Shown here: positions 1 through 12,909 of the stretch, one piece after another
Layout: each line of letters begins with the position of its first letter
Numbering within the stretch: position 1 is the first letter of the stretch
Source of the DNA: Talinum fruticosum
Lineage: Eukaryota; Streptophyta; Magnoliopsida; Caryophyllales; Talinaceae
DNA: 64,000 nt
NCBI GenBank assembly: GCA_021018815.1
Contig: JAITYX010000021.1
Coordinates: forward strand, 2,261,001-2,325,000
Reading direction: 5' to 3'
Program-made: the position numbers and the translations under genes
Notes under the pieces: generated by a model
Told to the model about the DNA's origin: nothing
The model's input: only the letters and a program-made list of their open reading frames with translations
Databases searched by the model: none

Positions 1-108
1 GATGCAGAAGGGGTCAAGCCCCGATAAAATATTATTAACTGCTAATGAATCTGTACCAAGAGACTTCTACATTATATGTAAAAGGAGTGAAAGAAAGCCC
101 ACTTCTTA

Positions 109-960
109 TTAACCTCTAAATTTGCTTGAACGATCCGCCATTTGATTTGTCTCACAATAACAATGTGAGATCTTAACTTCCCAATCTTTACAACCCATAA
201 GCTCTTTGCATTGTTTGATAATTGGCAAGAATTGAGAATTTTTGCTTTGGTTGCTCTTCAACATTCCTACTACAACCAAAGAATCCAGTTTGACCCAAAC
301 TTTACTAAATCTCAAATTACAGGTCATATAAAGGACTCTTCAAACCGTTTTAATTTCAACCATGACCGAAGAACAAAAACCAAAATTCTCAATAAATCCA
401 GCAATCCATTCACCCTTGTCTCCTCTAAAGATACCTTCCCCGACCGCGTCCCTGGGTTTCCTCTAGAAGCACCATATGTGTTTAGTAAAATCTAGTTCAA
501 CGGCGATTTTTTCCAACCCATTAACTGCTCGGTTCTTACTGTGCTACCAGATGTAACTTCGAAAAAATTGTCCTTTCACGCTTCCATAATTGCTCCCGTT
601 GTTCACAGAATGAAAACAACCTTGTCATTTGACTCTGAATCTTGATATCCAAAACAAATGCCACCCACATCTCGATTTCCATAAGTACAATAGCGAGACC
701 AAAAAATTCTTGTCCCATGAAGAGTTAGTATCATTGACTCTCATATTATTAACAATTAATTCATTCAAAGAATTATTTTGTCACAAAGTCCTCGTACCAT
801 TATTATCAAACTTACGCCAGATTCCATTAACTTGAGTATAATCTCAAAGAATATGATTAAAGTCTTTTATCTCAACTCCACAGATCTGACAATCAGGATT
901 TAACACCAAACCTCTTTTGAATCTATTCAAATTAGTCATCAATCGATCTTGCAAGACCAG
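109..960 (-). pseudogene. LINE (non-LTR retrotransposon) 3' pol relic
   Basis: Read on the minus strand, about 960 to 780 encodes a decayed zf-RVT region: LWLVLQDRLMTN, then CQICGVEIKDFNHIL, then an in-frame stop. Further on, 327 to 109 encodes an RNase H-like segment containing DSLVVVGMLKSN, ISHCYCETNQMAD and an SSKFRG end. This order, zinc-binding linker followed by RVT_3-type RNase H, is that of plant LINE-type reverse transcriptases. No long frame is intact between the two segments, so this is a dead 3' fragment. The reverse transcriptase itself would lie outside or has been lost. Confidence 0.7.
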
Positions 961-970
961 CCAAAGAAAC

Positions 971-2865
971 AGTAATTAGCATTTAGCATTAAAAATGAAG
1001 TACTAATTAAAAAGATTAAGAAGTTGATTGCTTACTTAGGAGTTGAAAAGAAGCATTACAGTAAGCACATGTCGGGAATGAACATTGAATATCGCCATGC
1101 CCATGCCAGGTGGACCTGTCTGTCTCTCACTCGCAACCATTATTTTAAGGATTTTTATCACCACGTGTCACCAACACCAGCTTGGAGAACAGGATAGTTG
1201 CCACCTGTACCTTGATCTTCTTATCTGATCAATACGTGGCAGCTCCCCAAGCGAAGTCACCGCCCTATCTATCTTCCCTTTCAAGTTTCAACCTCTGACC
1301 ATTAATACTCTGTGTGTGTGCGCGCGCGCGCTTCCTCGAGTGAATAAAGGTAGGCGGCTCATGCTAATCACCCGTAAAATTGGTAATTAATCCATGTTAA
1401 TCCCGCTTCTTCTCGAAGTGATCACATCATTAAGGTGATCACAAGCAATGTATGATCCTCTACATGAGAGGCAATCTTCAATTCTCGGCCATACACTTTA
1501 CAAAACTGAAATGTAAATAACTACCTAACCCTAAAAAGAAAAAAAAATAGTAAATTTGTCATTATTTGACGAAATTAATTTCTAAATAATGTGTATAGTT
1601 GTTTGGATCTCCAATAGTTATTTAATAATAAGTAGCATCTCGCTTGATATTGTTTTGGTTTATTTGTTAGCGAATTATTAATTTAGTATATGAAATAAAT
1701 AAACTTATTAAATTTAGATGTTGAGCTAGACCATATGAAAATAAATTTATATAAAATAATATCAATAATATTGCAAAATAAATTTAATAAAGACTAGTAT
1801 TAAAAACAAAAACAAATGAAATGCTACCTTTGAAATACCTACCAATTTTAATATTTTTTCTGAAATGATGTTTTAAACATTAATAAAAACAGCAACATAA
1901 ACATGAATTTATAAAATATTAATATTTTGATTAATTATTTGAAGTTAATTAAATAACTCTAAGGTATTGCTGCCACACACAAGCCTTTTTCATATATTTG
2001 TGATCAGAATAGTGAAATAGCAAACTGAAAAATATTCTTTTCTTAATATCTCATTTTACTTTCTTTTTCTTTTTTTTTCAAATGACATAATTTATATTCA
2101 TAAACAAACATAATAACCCCTCCGCTTAGTCTCCACCATCCATAAACCATTCAATCACATTATAATCACTAGAAAGAAAAATTTTTACTTATGTCACTCA
2201 AAATCACATTTTACTTTGAAAATTTTCGTCATGGGTCCTTTGGAAGCCAATGAAAAATACAATACAGAAAACCAAGAAATCGGGGAGGGGGAGGGGGAAG
2301 AGAGAGAGAGAGGAGAGGGGGAGAGAGAGAGAGGATAAATCCGAGAGGAGAGGAGAATCCAGTGAATGAAAGGGAAATAACAGGCTCAAGTTCTGCTTCT
2401 GCCCCAATCTCCAGCTCTGTTTTGGCTTCTCTCTCTCTCTCTCTCTCTCTCCCTCCCTCCCCAGTTTCTCCCATATGATCACCACTTCTTCTCCTCACCC
2501 GCGTTTTCTGTCTCCTCCCTTCTTTCCCTGTCTCTGTGTCTCGCGTTTACCCAGAAACAGACCCCCCCAACTGGCTCTCCATCTTCTCTCTCTGACGTCA
2601 CAGTTTATGAAGATTGGTCTGTAGAAACCCAGAAATAGACAGAGGTGACTCCATCTTGAAGCTCTTCTTAATCCACTTTAAAGTCCAAATCCTTGCTTTT
2701 CTTCTCTACTCTGGATCCTTTCTACCAATGCCCATTTGAGTCTCTCTTCATTTCTCACAAAAAGGTTCATTCGTTTTTGGACGATTCGGTGGATTTCTTT
2801 GATTCAAACAAGAAATTCAATTGGTTTCTGCAAATTTCTCAGCATAAACAAGAACAGGGAAGCTG
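971..2865. other. Intergenic region and probable ACR promoter/5' leader
   Basis: No gene is seen. A (TG)n/(CG)n microsatellite lies at about 1311-1331. A G-box core (CACGTG) lies at 1162-1167. GA-rich and CT-rich tracts lie at about 2283-2335 and 2429-2455. The pyrimidine-rich DNA from about 2400 to 2865 looks like a plant 5' UTR of the following gene, but no transcription start can be fixed. Confidence 0.5.
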
Positions 2866-5800
2866 ATGATGATGGAAGGGCTTTGCTATTACAGGCCTTA
2901 CGTTGATCCCGAGTTCGAATCTTTAATCGAACAAATCAATCCTCCAAGGTTATTCCTTCTAATCTTCAATTCCAGTAGTTCTCATCCAATTAAATGATAT
3001 AAATTATCAGCTTTTTCATAAGTAATTTGCTGGTTGATGCAGGGTTTGCATTGACAATGACTCCTGCAAAGATTGTACGCTTGTTAAGGTTAGGCCTTCC
3101 CGTACAAAATTTTTCATCCAATCTTTAATTAATTTTTAATTTTGGGATTAGTTTTAATTGAGATTTGTTTATTAAACATTCATTATTGAATGTCCACTTT
3201 TATGATTCCAAGCACTTTTATGGATACCGTGTTCAATCCACTGATAGAGATTGTCTAAGAGGAGGATATCTCAATTATCCCATGTGAAAATTTCTTGTGT
3301 TTATGTGGATTCAACGAGAGAGTATAGACAGTGGAGAGCACTATTATGAGAAGGATAATAATTTTTTCATTAAGAATTGAGTTTTTCTTTTTAGAAATGG
3401 AATTGAGACTTAAGGGATTATCCATGTGGATTATTCAATATTATTTCATCCATTAAAATTATTGAACAAGGGGTTGCTAATAGTAGAATGGGACCATGTT
3501 GAATAATAGGAGTTCGAATCATATTGGAATCGTATTAAATCATATTAAAATCAGAGGAGGTAGGTCAATTTAACCACATTAGGAAAACTTACGTAACTAG
3601 AATTATAACTAACATATTATCTAGCACTTCTCTTATGATAAATGGGTGATGGTCCATTGTCTGATCACCAAACCCTAGCATATTGTACATGAAGCTATAA
3701 GGAAGATTGTGTGCAGTCTCATGTATAGTTCAAACCCTCTCCACAAAACTGACCAAAACTTTTGGACTAGGATATGTTTGTCATGAATGATATAGGGGAA
3801 TTCTCCAACATTGTTTTTGATATTCCTTTAACTTAAAGATGCGTTGCGTTGATCGGGTAAGATAAATGGATATAATTCTGTAGTCACGTTTTACTTTAAA
3901 TAAGAGTATTTTATAAACTCCTAAAGAAACACCAAACAAGTGAATTTTTATATGAACTCTACACAACATGATAATTCAAATAAGACTATATGTGCTTAAA
4001 GCCTAAAGTCATATCTCATAAATATCTCTTCCTATCACATACTTGACAATATCAAGATCTTATCCAAATAAAGAATTGGGGAACAATCAAATCTCATGGC
4101 CCACGGCCACAGCTCGAGACACTAACGTTGAGCGCAATGTGTTAGTCATTTTGTTAAATAGCGAACCCACAGAAAATGACCTGTATGGTAAAACACACAT
4201 GCCTTTAATTTGGAGAAGCTTCTCACTTCAATTTTTGTTGTTTTTGGTACTGATACTGAAACTAAAACGAACACTGAACATAAACAGGTAGATAGTGTGA
4301 AGAGGCACGGGATACTACTGGAAGTAGTCCAACTCTTGACAGATCTCGACCTCCTTATCTCCAGATCTTACATCTCCTGCGATGGTGGCTGGTTCATGGA
4401 CGGTCCGTTTTCTTTCTTTCTCCTCCAAGCTATTACATCTCACCCTACATCATACATCTTATAGTCCTGTGCTTAATCCATCTGGGTTTTCTCTTCGTCG
4501 CTATGCTTTTCAGTTTTCCATGTCACAGATAAATTTGGCAACAAGATCACTGACCAGAACCTCATTCACTACATCCAGCAGGTCCTCTAAATCTAATGCT
4601 TTTAGCTGTCCCTCCCCCAAACAAAAACTGAAGAGGAAAAAACATGTATGATTAACAATGGATGAAATATGATTTCAAGGCTGTATGCACAAGGAGAAAT
4701 TCAAACGAAGCTCAGGTTTACTCGGGACCAGAGATGATCAGAAACCAGGTTGTACCCATGGAGCGTACGATGTTAGAGATAACAGTGGCAGATCAGCCAG
4801 GCTTACTATCTGAAGTCTTGGCTGTACTAGCTGGGTTAGGCTGCCATGTGGCAACTGCAGTGGCGTGGACCCACAATCACCGGGCCGCCTGCATCCTATA
4901 TGTGGACACCATCACGGACAAGAAGCGGCTCTCCCATGTACAGGAGCAGTTGCAGACGGTGGTGGAGGCCCATCACAGGAATGGAGAGAAGCGCAGCGTC
5001 AGGCTGACTGCCTCGACCGCTGCCCAGACCCACACCGAGAGGCGGCTCCACCAGCTTATGTTGGCCGATGAGGACTACAAGACTTGTAGATCTTGTGGTG
5101 AGAGTGTTGAAGAGGTTGGTAGCAACCACAAAGAACAGCGTGGTTATTGTATTGGTGAAGGCACGAACTGTGCCTGTGAGTGCATTCACGTGTCCATAGA
5201 GAATTGCATGGAGAGGGGTTACTCAGTGATCAATATAAGGTGTAGGGACCGTCCCAAGCTACTTTTCGACACTGTTTGTGCCCTCACTGACATGCAGTTT
5301 ATCGTGTTCCACGCCGCCATTACATCTAAGTGCTCCATTGCTGTTCAGGTAACCTCTCTTGCCCTCTGTTCATGTGAAGATGGTACAGGGATGGCCAAAT
5401 AAGCAAGCTGGCTCAATTGAGGCTAGGTCAAACTTAGATGGGTAGGCACACTTACACAATTAAACACGCTAAGTAGAACTGGCCGGTTTATGAGTTAGTT
5501 AGCTCCAGTTTGTTCAACACAACCTGCATCTTTCCCGTTCTCAGTTTGGACAACTCAACCAATCAGGCCGCACGAATCTGGCTCTCAAACGACCAACCCA
5601 CCAACTATCACCATCCAAAAGTATGTCTAGGTATTAGTGGAGACTGTTCACTTACAAATGCACACGTGTTTCAGGAATATTATGTACGGCACAAAAACGG
5701 ATGTACATTAGACACAGTAAATGAGAGGCAGAAGGTTACCCAATGCCTCATTGCTGCCATAGAACGAAGAGCCTCTGAGGTAAGTCTTCATTTCCTTGAT

Positions 5801-6250
5801 TCCTGGTGAGATATACGCTTCAATTTTCTCACAATAACGTGCAGTTCATGTCTCTGGGCGTAGGGCCTGAGATTAGATGTGACTGCCAACGACAGGCTGG
5901 GGCTGCTTTCAGATGTGACTAGGGTATTCCGGGAATATGGCTTGTCAGTATCAAGAGCTGAGATCAGCACCAGAGGAAATAAAGCAACTGGGACGTTCTA
6001 TGTCACCGATGCTTCAGGGCGCAAAATAAGCCTCGAAACGTTGGAGGCAGTGAAGAGAGAGATTGATGGATCTGTTCAAGTGTATGATACATCACCCAGT
6101 AGTTTGACATCATCATCTTCATCCATGATTGGGCAAAACCGAAGCAGAAGCAGTGAAGTAGATCATAGACCAAGCTTGCTTTCGCTCGGAAGTTCGTTAT
6201 GGTCTCGCCTTGAACGAATCTCTGGCAATTTTGGTCCCACAAAGTTGTAA
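2866..6250 (+). CDS. ACR1: ACT domain-repeat (ACR) protein, ACR1/ACR2-like
   Basis: ACR proteins carry four ACT domains and no enzyme domain. They resemble the regulatory part of bacterial GlnD and are thought to sense small ligands such as amino acids. Seven coding exons with GT..AG junctions: 2866-2948, 3043-3088, 4288-4402, 4514-4581, 4680-5348, 5675-5779, 5864-6250. They total 1473 nt, or 490 residues, with no frame break. ACT 1 begins near residue 39 (VDSVKRHGILLEVVQLL), ACT 2 near 135 (DQPGLLSEVLAVL), ACT 3 near 273 (CRDRPKLLFDTVCAL) and ACT 4 near 363 (NDRLGLLSDVTRVFRE). The N-terminus (YVDPEFESLIEQINPPR) and the C-terminal SLWSRLERIS tail match the Arabidopsis ACR1/ACR2 type. The first of three consecutive ATG codons is used as the start; the next two would shorten the protein by one or two residues. 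The choice between ACR1 and ACR2 is not certain. Confidence 0.92.
3089..4287 (+). other. Intron 2 of the ACR gene
   Basis: This 1.2-kb AT-rich intron starts GTTAGG and ends ACAG. No nested gene or clear mobile element was recognised inside it. Confidence 0.8.
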
Positions 6251-7006
6251 AGAGACTTCTCCTTCTTAGTCATTAGCTTCTTCTTTATCTGTAAGTATGA
6301 AAAATAGGATCCTAGGGGTCCAACAATCTTAGAGAATACTTTCCCCAGATAGTTACCTGTACATAAATGACAAAATACTCCATTCTTCACAAAGCAACAG
6401 CCTCCTTAGTATTGTGAGCTTTCATGATTCAAGTCTCTGGCTATCTACAAGTGAAGATAATGGAACTAAGAATAAGCACAGCAAATTAATCCACCTTATT
6501 AGTGACACAAATCCAAAGATGGTATCAGAGTAAAAGTCTAAAATAGCCGGAATTCCTACTCTTGAATAATAATAAAAATAAAAATGTCAACTCGAGGAAG
6601 CGTAGAGACAAAATGAAAGGCTGTACATCAGGCACCGTATTTGATATTGATTCATCACGTCATACAGTAAAAGCGAATTATGAATTGAAGGCAACAACGT
6701 ATTATGCACATAAGAAAACCATGACAGCCACACAAATGAGCAGAGAAAATAGCACGATTGCCCATTTAATACAATTTGATCAGATTCGTAAATTGTAACC
6801 ATGCAACACCAATATCCTCCAAATCAAGCAGTCATTATACTCATTATTGTTGACAGTATGGCTACTCCCCTTGCCAGAGCCAGAGTGTGCTATGTTCTCT
6901 GCGTTAAAATTTTAGCACAGTCAGTCACTGCTTAGCTGAACCCATTCACTAGATTTTTGAACTGAAGAATTAGGGTGCCTGACCTTTTATAATTTGTAGG
7001 AATATC
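6251..7006. other. Convergent intergenic region (ACR 3' end / BSD gene 3' end)
   Basis: The ACR gene and the BSD gene converge here. The DNA is AT-rich with short random frames only and presumably contains both 3' UTRs. Nothing else was recognised. Confidence 0.5.
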
Positions 7007-10000
7007 CTAGTCGTCCTCTTCCAGATCACTGAATGTAATATCATCATCATCATTTCCTACTGGATAGGAATTTCCCTTGAAATCACCGGCTTCAGTGTGT
7101 TCTTCCTTCAGCCAATCATCTGCATCATCATCGTCATTTTGCTCTGCACTTTTCGAGGTACAGCTTGTTGGCTTTTGAACATTGGTCTGCTGAGTTAACA
7201 CTTCCTGGGTATTTGTCTGCTTAGTAGAAATATATTCCATGTCCATCTTCTTAGCTGAGACTTCCTCAATGTTTGTCTGCTTAGTTGAAACGTCCTCCAA
7301 GTTTGTCTTTTTCGTTGAGACTTCCTCACTGTTTACCCGCTTAGTTGAAACTTCCTCCATGTTTGTTTGTTTACTTGAAACCTCCTCAGTAACGATCTTT
7401 TCAACAACTGGGATTTCAGTGCATGTGACTGGATGCTTATCCATTTCCAAGTCAGCCCCCACAGAAGAGGCTGGCTCAACAGCTGATATCTCAACTGGTA
7501 CGGACTCAGATTGATCAATCACGGGAACAGACAAGTGTTCTTCATGTGACAACCGAGTAGTATCAACTGAGGAATTGGTGCCTCCAGAACCATATTGCAT
7601 CGATTTAGCACTGCAGCTGCGCAACTCCTGGGATAGCATTGCTCTAGCTTTCACAATCTGCAAGATTAGAAGGAACCATCAGTACTTTGCCTTTTTACAA
7701 TCATACACTTAAGACACAATCGACTCCTTTTCCTCTAACTTAATCAATTCCTGAGCCCTTAATGACTCAGAACGTACTCTTGCTTACAGATTTGGTGATC
7801 TATTGCTAGAGGAAAAGAAGACACCCTGAGAAACCTATTATTTAGATGGCAGAAATATTGAATACATAAAGTTGTTCAACATTGTATTTCACGCCACAGG
7901 ACTGAGTCAAGGCATGAAGGAGAAAAAGAGTGAGCCCAAATAAATACATAAATATCAAAATTCATCTCAACTCTCTATATGCCCGATTTTTGTCAGGAAG
8001 AAAATACGCTTTGTAGCAAACCAAAGTAGTCCACTATCAACTAATATGGGATGGGTTTACTATCAAGCATGGTGTAGCCTCACCATGGAAAGCAAACAAA
8101 GGGACACACAGATAAATTAAATAGTCGGCAATTGAGAGCTCCAAAGGCTAGTATGAGAAATGCATTTAGGGCAAGACTAGAAAGAGGTAAACAAGAGAAT
8201 TGGGGTCCTATGAGTTGCATCAAGTATGATAAGATTCAATTGCTTGTTAGCAAATATGACACTGAGGAAAAGAAGCAGAGTTGCTTCCAGCCATTTAAAA
8301 CAGGGCCTCACCTACATGTACATGGGGATCAATATGAGCGAAATCACGGCTAAAACTTCAATTGCTAAGTTTAGAGCAGTAGTAGAAAAGCCATTAGAAA
8401 AATGAAGAGATGCAACTCCAATCAGATCAGTATTCAGAAGTCACATTATATCATAAGTTCAAGAATTGGGTAAGCAAATGAGAGTTGATATGGTAACATG
8501 ATTGCTCAATGCACTTTTACACAACAGGGAAAAGTAGGTAACGAAGGGACAAGCACTCATATATTGATGATGTTGATATCAATCAACAACTCACCTCAGG
8601 TGTAGACAAGATTAAAGCATCATGTTTGCTAAGTCTTTGATGCACAAGCACAAAATAAATTTTCCAGAAGGAAGCCTCACTCATGTAGCCCAGGCATAAT
8701 TCACTCCTAAGGGCAGCCAATTCTGGAACGAGGCGTTCCACAGCCAATGCATGTTCTTGCTGGGCATCGGACAAGTCGAAATCTGAAAACCATAACTTTG
8801 TGAGATGTGCAATACATACTGAAGCACCCAAGCTAGACCAGGAACATCCCGGCAAAGAAAAAACTTAAAGAGAAACAATCAATTAAAATATAAAACTAAG
8901 GTGCAACGGAAACACCTCTCCAACCCCCCCAAAAGAAAACACACCTTTCCTTTTTTGTTTTGGTAGGGAGGGGGTGGGAGCATTATTGGTTTCGTTTCTG
9001 AACATTTCAATATACATTCATAATTTAATTTCATCAGTTCATTGCAGAAACAGAAATAAAAGAATTAAGCAGTTAAACACCACATACATTGACTATCCAA
9101 CAAGAGCAACAATTCCCCCCGACCAAGAACAAATAGGCAACAATGACAGATAGCTTCTCTAAAAGATTCTATTTGTACAATATGTATTTATATCCAAAAA
9201 ATAAACCGAATGGCTCCTGAAGTCCCAAGTACAGCAAATTAAGGATTGCTTAGCTCATGCTCGTTAGGGTAGGCAGCTAATTTTATGCATACTCATAGCT
9301 CAAGAGCTAGCTAGACTCATATAGAAATCCCTAATCTTACAAACTGTAAACCTAAAACAATGGAGATTAGAAGGAAATGTACCTTCTTCATCCTCATCAT
9401 CAGGCAAAGGGAAATCAAGCCAAGTTTCGGGATGAAGAGCAATATCCCTCGCGAAAGCCACAACCTCTTCAGTGACACCAACCACGCCTCGCTGGGCGTA
9501 GTCCTCCACTGTCAAGTCCTCCATTCCAAATTGCAGGAAGTTGGACGCAATCTTGGTAAACTCGGACACAGCCTTGTTACCAGAAAGCTTCGAAATTCCA
9601 GTCCGGAATTTCCCCCGATTTCGGACAAGTCGCTCCGGATCCCAGAGATGCCGGCCGGATCAACAGAATCGTCGGATGGGCAATCGCGATCGGAGATCTG
9701 AGGAGGAGGAGCGAGGAAGGAGGCGACGCCCCAGAACTGGCGAGTTAGGGTTTGAGAGAGCTCCGAGAGGTCTTCTTTGACGCCCCGACGAGGAGCGTCT
9801 TCATCAGATGAGGAGTCTTCCATCTGAGGATTGTCGTTATCATTTTGGTTCGCAGCTAACGATGGCCGATCCTTTCCGGCGCCGGTGCCGGTGGTGGAGG
9901 TGGTAGAATCGGTGGCGGAATTGGTGGTTTGAGGATCGAAATCGTCGTCATCGTCATCTAGCTTGAGGGAGTTAGCAATGGAGCTCACTAGCCATGACAT
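7007..10000 (-). CDS. BSD domain-containing protein (one apparent 1-nt frameshift)
   Basis: Plant BSD proteins are acidic nuclear or cytosolic proteins with one BSD domain, a fold shared with TFIIH p62 and synapse-associated proteins. Their function is poorly defined. Coding exons on the minus strand: 10000-9383, 8782-8595 and 7657-7007, all with GT..AG introns. The start (MSWLVSSIANSLKL) matches the usual plant N-terminus; an in-frame ATG at 10084 is less likely. The BSD domain runs over the exon 1/2 boundary (VSEFTKIASNFLQF, PETWLDFPLPDDED, then FDLSDAQQEHALAVERLVP). Exon 1 is 618 nt, but 619 is needed to keep phase. The frame breaks at a C5 run at 9612-9616 next to TTT. With one extra base the product would be about 485 residues. 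The C-terminus holds seven 10-residue repeats and an acidic end (DLEEDD). Confidence 0.83.
7178..7390 (-). repeat. Coding minisatellite, 30-nt unit, in the BSD gene
   Basis: Seven tandem 10-residue units of the type MEEVSTKQTN lie in the C-terminal tail of the BSD protein. The 30-nt units differ by point changes but keep the length, so the array is in frame throughout. The unit is hydrophilic and likely disordered or helical. Confidence 0.85.
7658..8594 (-). other. Intron 2 of the BSD gene
   Basis: This 937-bp intron lies between exons ending CCTGAG and starting ATTGTGAAA. Intron 1 spans 8783-9382. Neither intron contains anything recognisable. Confidence 0.75.
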
Positions 10001-10595
10001 TTTCGCTACGGAGTTGGGGGAGAGAGAGAGAGAGATAGAGGAGGGGGCTATTGGCGTCGGTGGAAGAATAGGTGGTTGTTTCACTATCGATCAGTTCTGA
10101 ATTGGAAATCTTGGAGGCCCACTTATTCTACACTTGTAGTAGTCATTCACATTATAGGCTACTTATTTTTTTACAATTTTTGATTTTTTTAAAGATCATC
10201 TTGGAAAATTTGAGTTATTTTGACTCTAATTTTTAACACATTCATTGTTTGACAATCCGCTAATTATTATTTGTATATATTTAATATTTATTCGTATATC
10301 ATAATCAATATGTTTAGTGGAATAATATGTGGTGAATTTAGCTCTTTATGAAATTTAAAATTTATTTTCTTTTTTTTTTTAAAAAAGGGAGGTGAGCCAA
10401 GCAAACTCAATTTTGGTGGATTTTCAATAGGAGAGGAGACTTTTCTTCAGAAGAATATTTGATGATTCATAAAGGCAACGGAAAAGCAAGCTTCTATAGA
10501 TACGAACTGTATATTCCTCCATTATAAGCGCAAAATATATTAAATTTTTGAAAAATTAATTACCAAAGTAAGATACATAAATTTTCTTCCTATTA
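10001..10595. other. BSD gene upstream region
   Basis: The BSD 5' leader lies at about 10001-10100 and includes a TC tract on the coding strand (10021-10037). It is followed by AT-rich DNA with no recognisable feature. Confidence 0.45.
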
Positions 10596-10930
10596 TTTGC
10601 ATGATAATTGGGCATTCCAGTAGCGATTGAGGCTCCTCTTGGGTTGCAATCCCCAGTTCCTGGTTCGAATTTCTGATTTTATCAATTATCATGTACTGTA
10701 CAATCTTTTCTGCAAATGGCCGCCATGAACTGATTGGGCCACCATTTGGGTTTGGGTATCCTGGACAAATGCCTACGAACAATGAGCCCAATACAAATTT
10801 GGTAGGAGTCATGTTACCCCTTCTCTCAGTATGATCAGGCAATTTTTGCATCAGGCTTTGCAATCTTTGTCAGCACAACAGCAGGGGATACTGATTTCTT
10901 ACACGCAAATCTTTGAGGCTGAAGAAAATG
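10596..10930 (+). pseudogene. Possible coding relic, unidentified
   Basis: The plus strand from about 10700 is less AT-rich than its surroundings and reads like a broken exon. One frame has PPFGFGYPGQMP; another, after 10831, has QFLHQALQSLSAQQQG and IFEAEENVV followed by a GTATGG donor-like site. The two frames do not join without a shift. The family is not recognised, and this could be chance. Confidence 0.25.
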
Positions 10931-11224
10931 TTGTCAATCTGGTATGGCTTTCTCTCTTCCATATTTTTACAGAACAACTCAGATGGCAGACAAATCTTTT
11001 CAGTTTTTTCGTTCATCTATGAATGTCTTCCTTATGAGTTAACCAATAGATTAGGCTGGTCATCAGAGAGAGATAGCTCTAATCTCTTTCATCAGGAGAG
11101 CAATAATTAATGGATTGTTCTGTTATGTTGTAGGCTGATTAAAATGCTTATATTGGTATTGGTGTGGTAGGCTGTGAGTCTAGCTTTAAGTTTATTCCCC
11201 TCCATTTCACAATACTCAAACTCG

Positions 11225-11728
11225 TTTTGAAGTCCTGTTCGAATTAGTGTTTATAAAAGCGTTTATAATCGCTAACCGCTAATAATCGCTCATAATCGCT
11301 ATAACAACTCATAAATGCTCATAACGACTAGTTATAAGCTGCTATAACAACTACCCACTATAACAGCTAATAAACTCATATTATTATTATTGTGATGATT
11401 ATTATTGTGATGATTATTATTTATGATGATAATGATAATGAGAATTATTATTATTATTATTATTATTAGTACTAATAATAATAATAATTATATTATATTA
11501 TTATTATTAAGAAAAAAAATTATTATTATTAGTAATAATAATAATAATAATTATGAGTTTAATTATATTATTATAATATTATTATTATCATTATTATTAA
11601 GAAAAAATTATTATTATTATTACTAATATCATTAATATAATTATTATTGTTATTATCATTATTGTCGTTATAACTTGTTATTATAATGATCGTCATTGTC
11701 GTCATTATAGTACTCTTTCGACATTTTC

Positions 11729-11771
<43 letters not shown>

Positions 11772-12130
11772 TAAAATAATAATGATAAAATAATAATTAT
11801 TATAATAAATTATTTATTATTTTCATTAATGCTCTCTTCATAATACAATAATAATAATAATTATAATAATAATAATAATAATAATTATTATTATTATTAT
11901 TACCATTATTTTCATTATTTTTTTCATTATTATTCAAAATTTAATTATTAATATTATTATTACCATTATAACGAGTTTATAACCGCTCATAATCGCTTAT
12001 AGCGACTTATAAGCTGTTATACAACTCATAACGATTATAACCGCTAATTATAATAGCTCATAACTGACTCATAACGTACTCATAAACGCTATAACCGCTA
12101 GTTTTAACAGGTGAAACGAACAGTACCTTG
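11225..12130. repeat. Inverted-repeat element expanded by ATT/AAT microsatellite
   Basis: The centre (about 11380-11960) is almost pure TTA/ATT/AAT trinucleotide repeat. Both flanks carry many variants of short units such as CGCTCATAATCGCT and AACCGCTAATAA. The outer ends are roughly inverted: TCCTGTTCG at about 11233 and CGAACAGTAC at about 12116. This looks like a degenerate, non-autonomous inverted-repeat transposon invaded by a microsatellite. The class is not determined. Confidence 0.5.
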
Positions 12131-12909
12131 TATGGAAATATCAAAGAAATACAAAATTTATGACAAAATATATGTTAAAAGATCAAGTTGTCTTAAGATT
12201 TTATTGAAAATAAAGAAAGTTAACGAAAAAAGAGACAATTTAATAAAATAATTATTAATGTGTCGGTTAGAATTATAAAGTTACGAGATATTATGAAATG
12301 AAATGAAAAATAATAATTAAAGTGATACGCGAAGAATTATTGACTTTTTAGATTGTAGGGTGTGCAGTTGGTGATGAATTAGGGTGTTGACCAGTGAGAA
12401 AGTTTGACAGACAGAGCATGTGGTTTTGTTAAACCACGTTTGGAAGAACAAATTGACCACGCATCATAAGTTAGGGCTGGTCCCATTCAGTCCATGTTCA
12501 TTGTCCTCATCCTAAACGTGAAAGAATTGAGTTCCTTAATTTATTTATTTTTAATCCTTTTGTTCTTTTATAGTAATAAGGAATTCCAAACAAATGAAAG
12601 AAGCTATCAATAGATAAATCATATCATTATTTGAGTAGTCTTCTTCCTGGCGTTCTTTTGGATTTAGATATTAATCCAGCTGAACAAAAGACTTCTGTTA
12701 CAAAGCAAATAAGGGAGGGTTGGTAATTCAGTCAATTGAATCATCAAAAATTGAAATAACAAAGGGTAGAAATTCCTATCTCTGACAACTATATATGTAT
12801 GTGCTCCATCTTCTTCAATTTCCAGCCCAAACCACCCAGCAAAGCTAAAAACCCAAAACAAAGAAAAAAAAATTTACTTGAAAAGGCTACGTCAATAGAT
12901 ACAGCAATA
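12131..12909. other. Intergenic region downstream of the VQ gene
   Basis: AT-rich DNA with no recognised gene. The part nearest 12909 should contain the 3' UTR of the VQ gene. Confidence 0.4.

Noticed and set aside
2204..2498. Two overlapping minus-strand open frames of about 90 residues
   Set aside because: They are translations of GA/CT-rich tracts in the probable ACR leader, with low complexity and no homology.
11423..11626. Ile/Asn/Tyr-rich open frame
   Set aside because: Simple translation of the ATT microsatellite.
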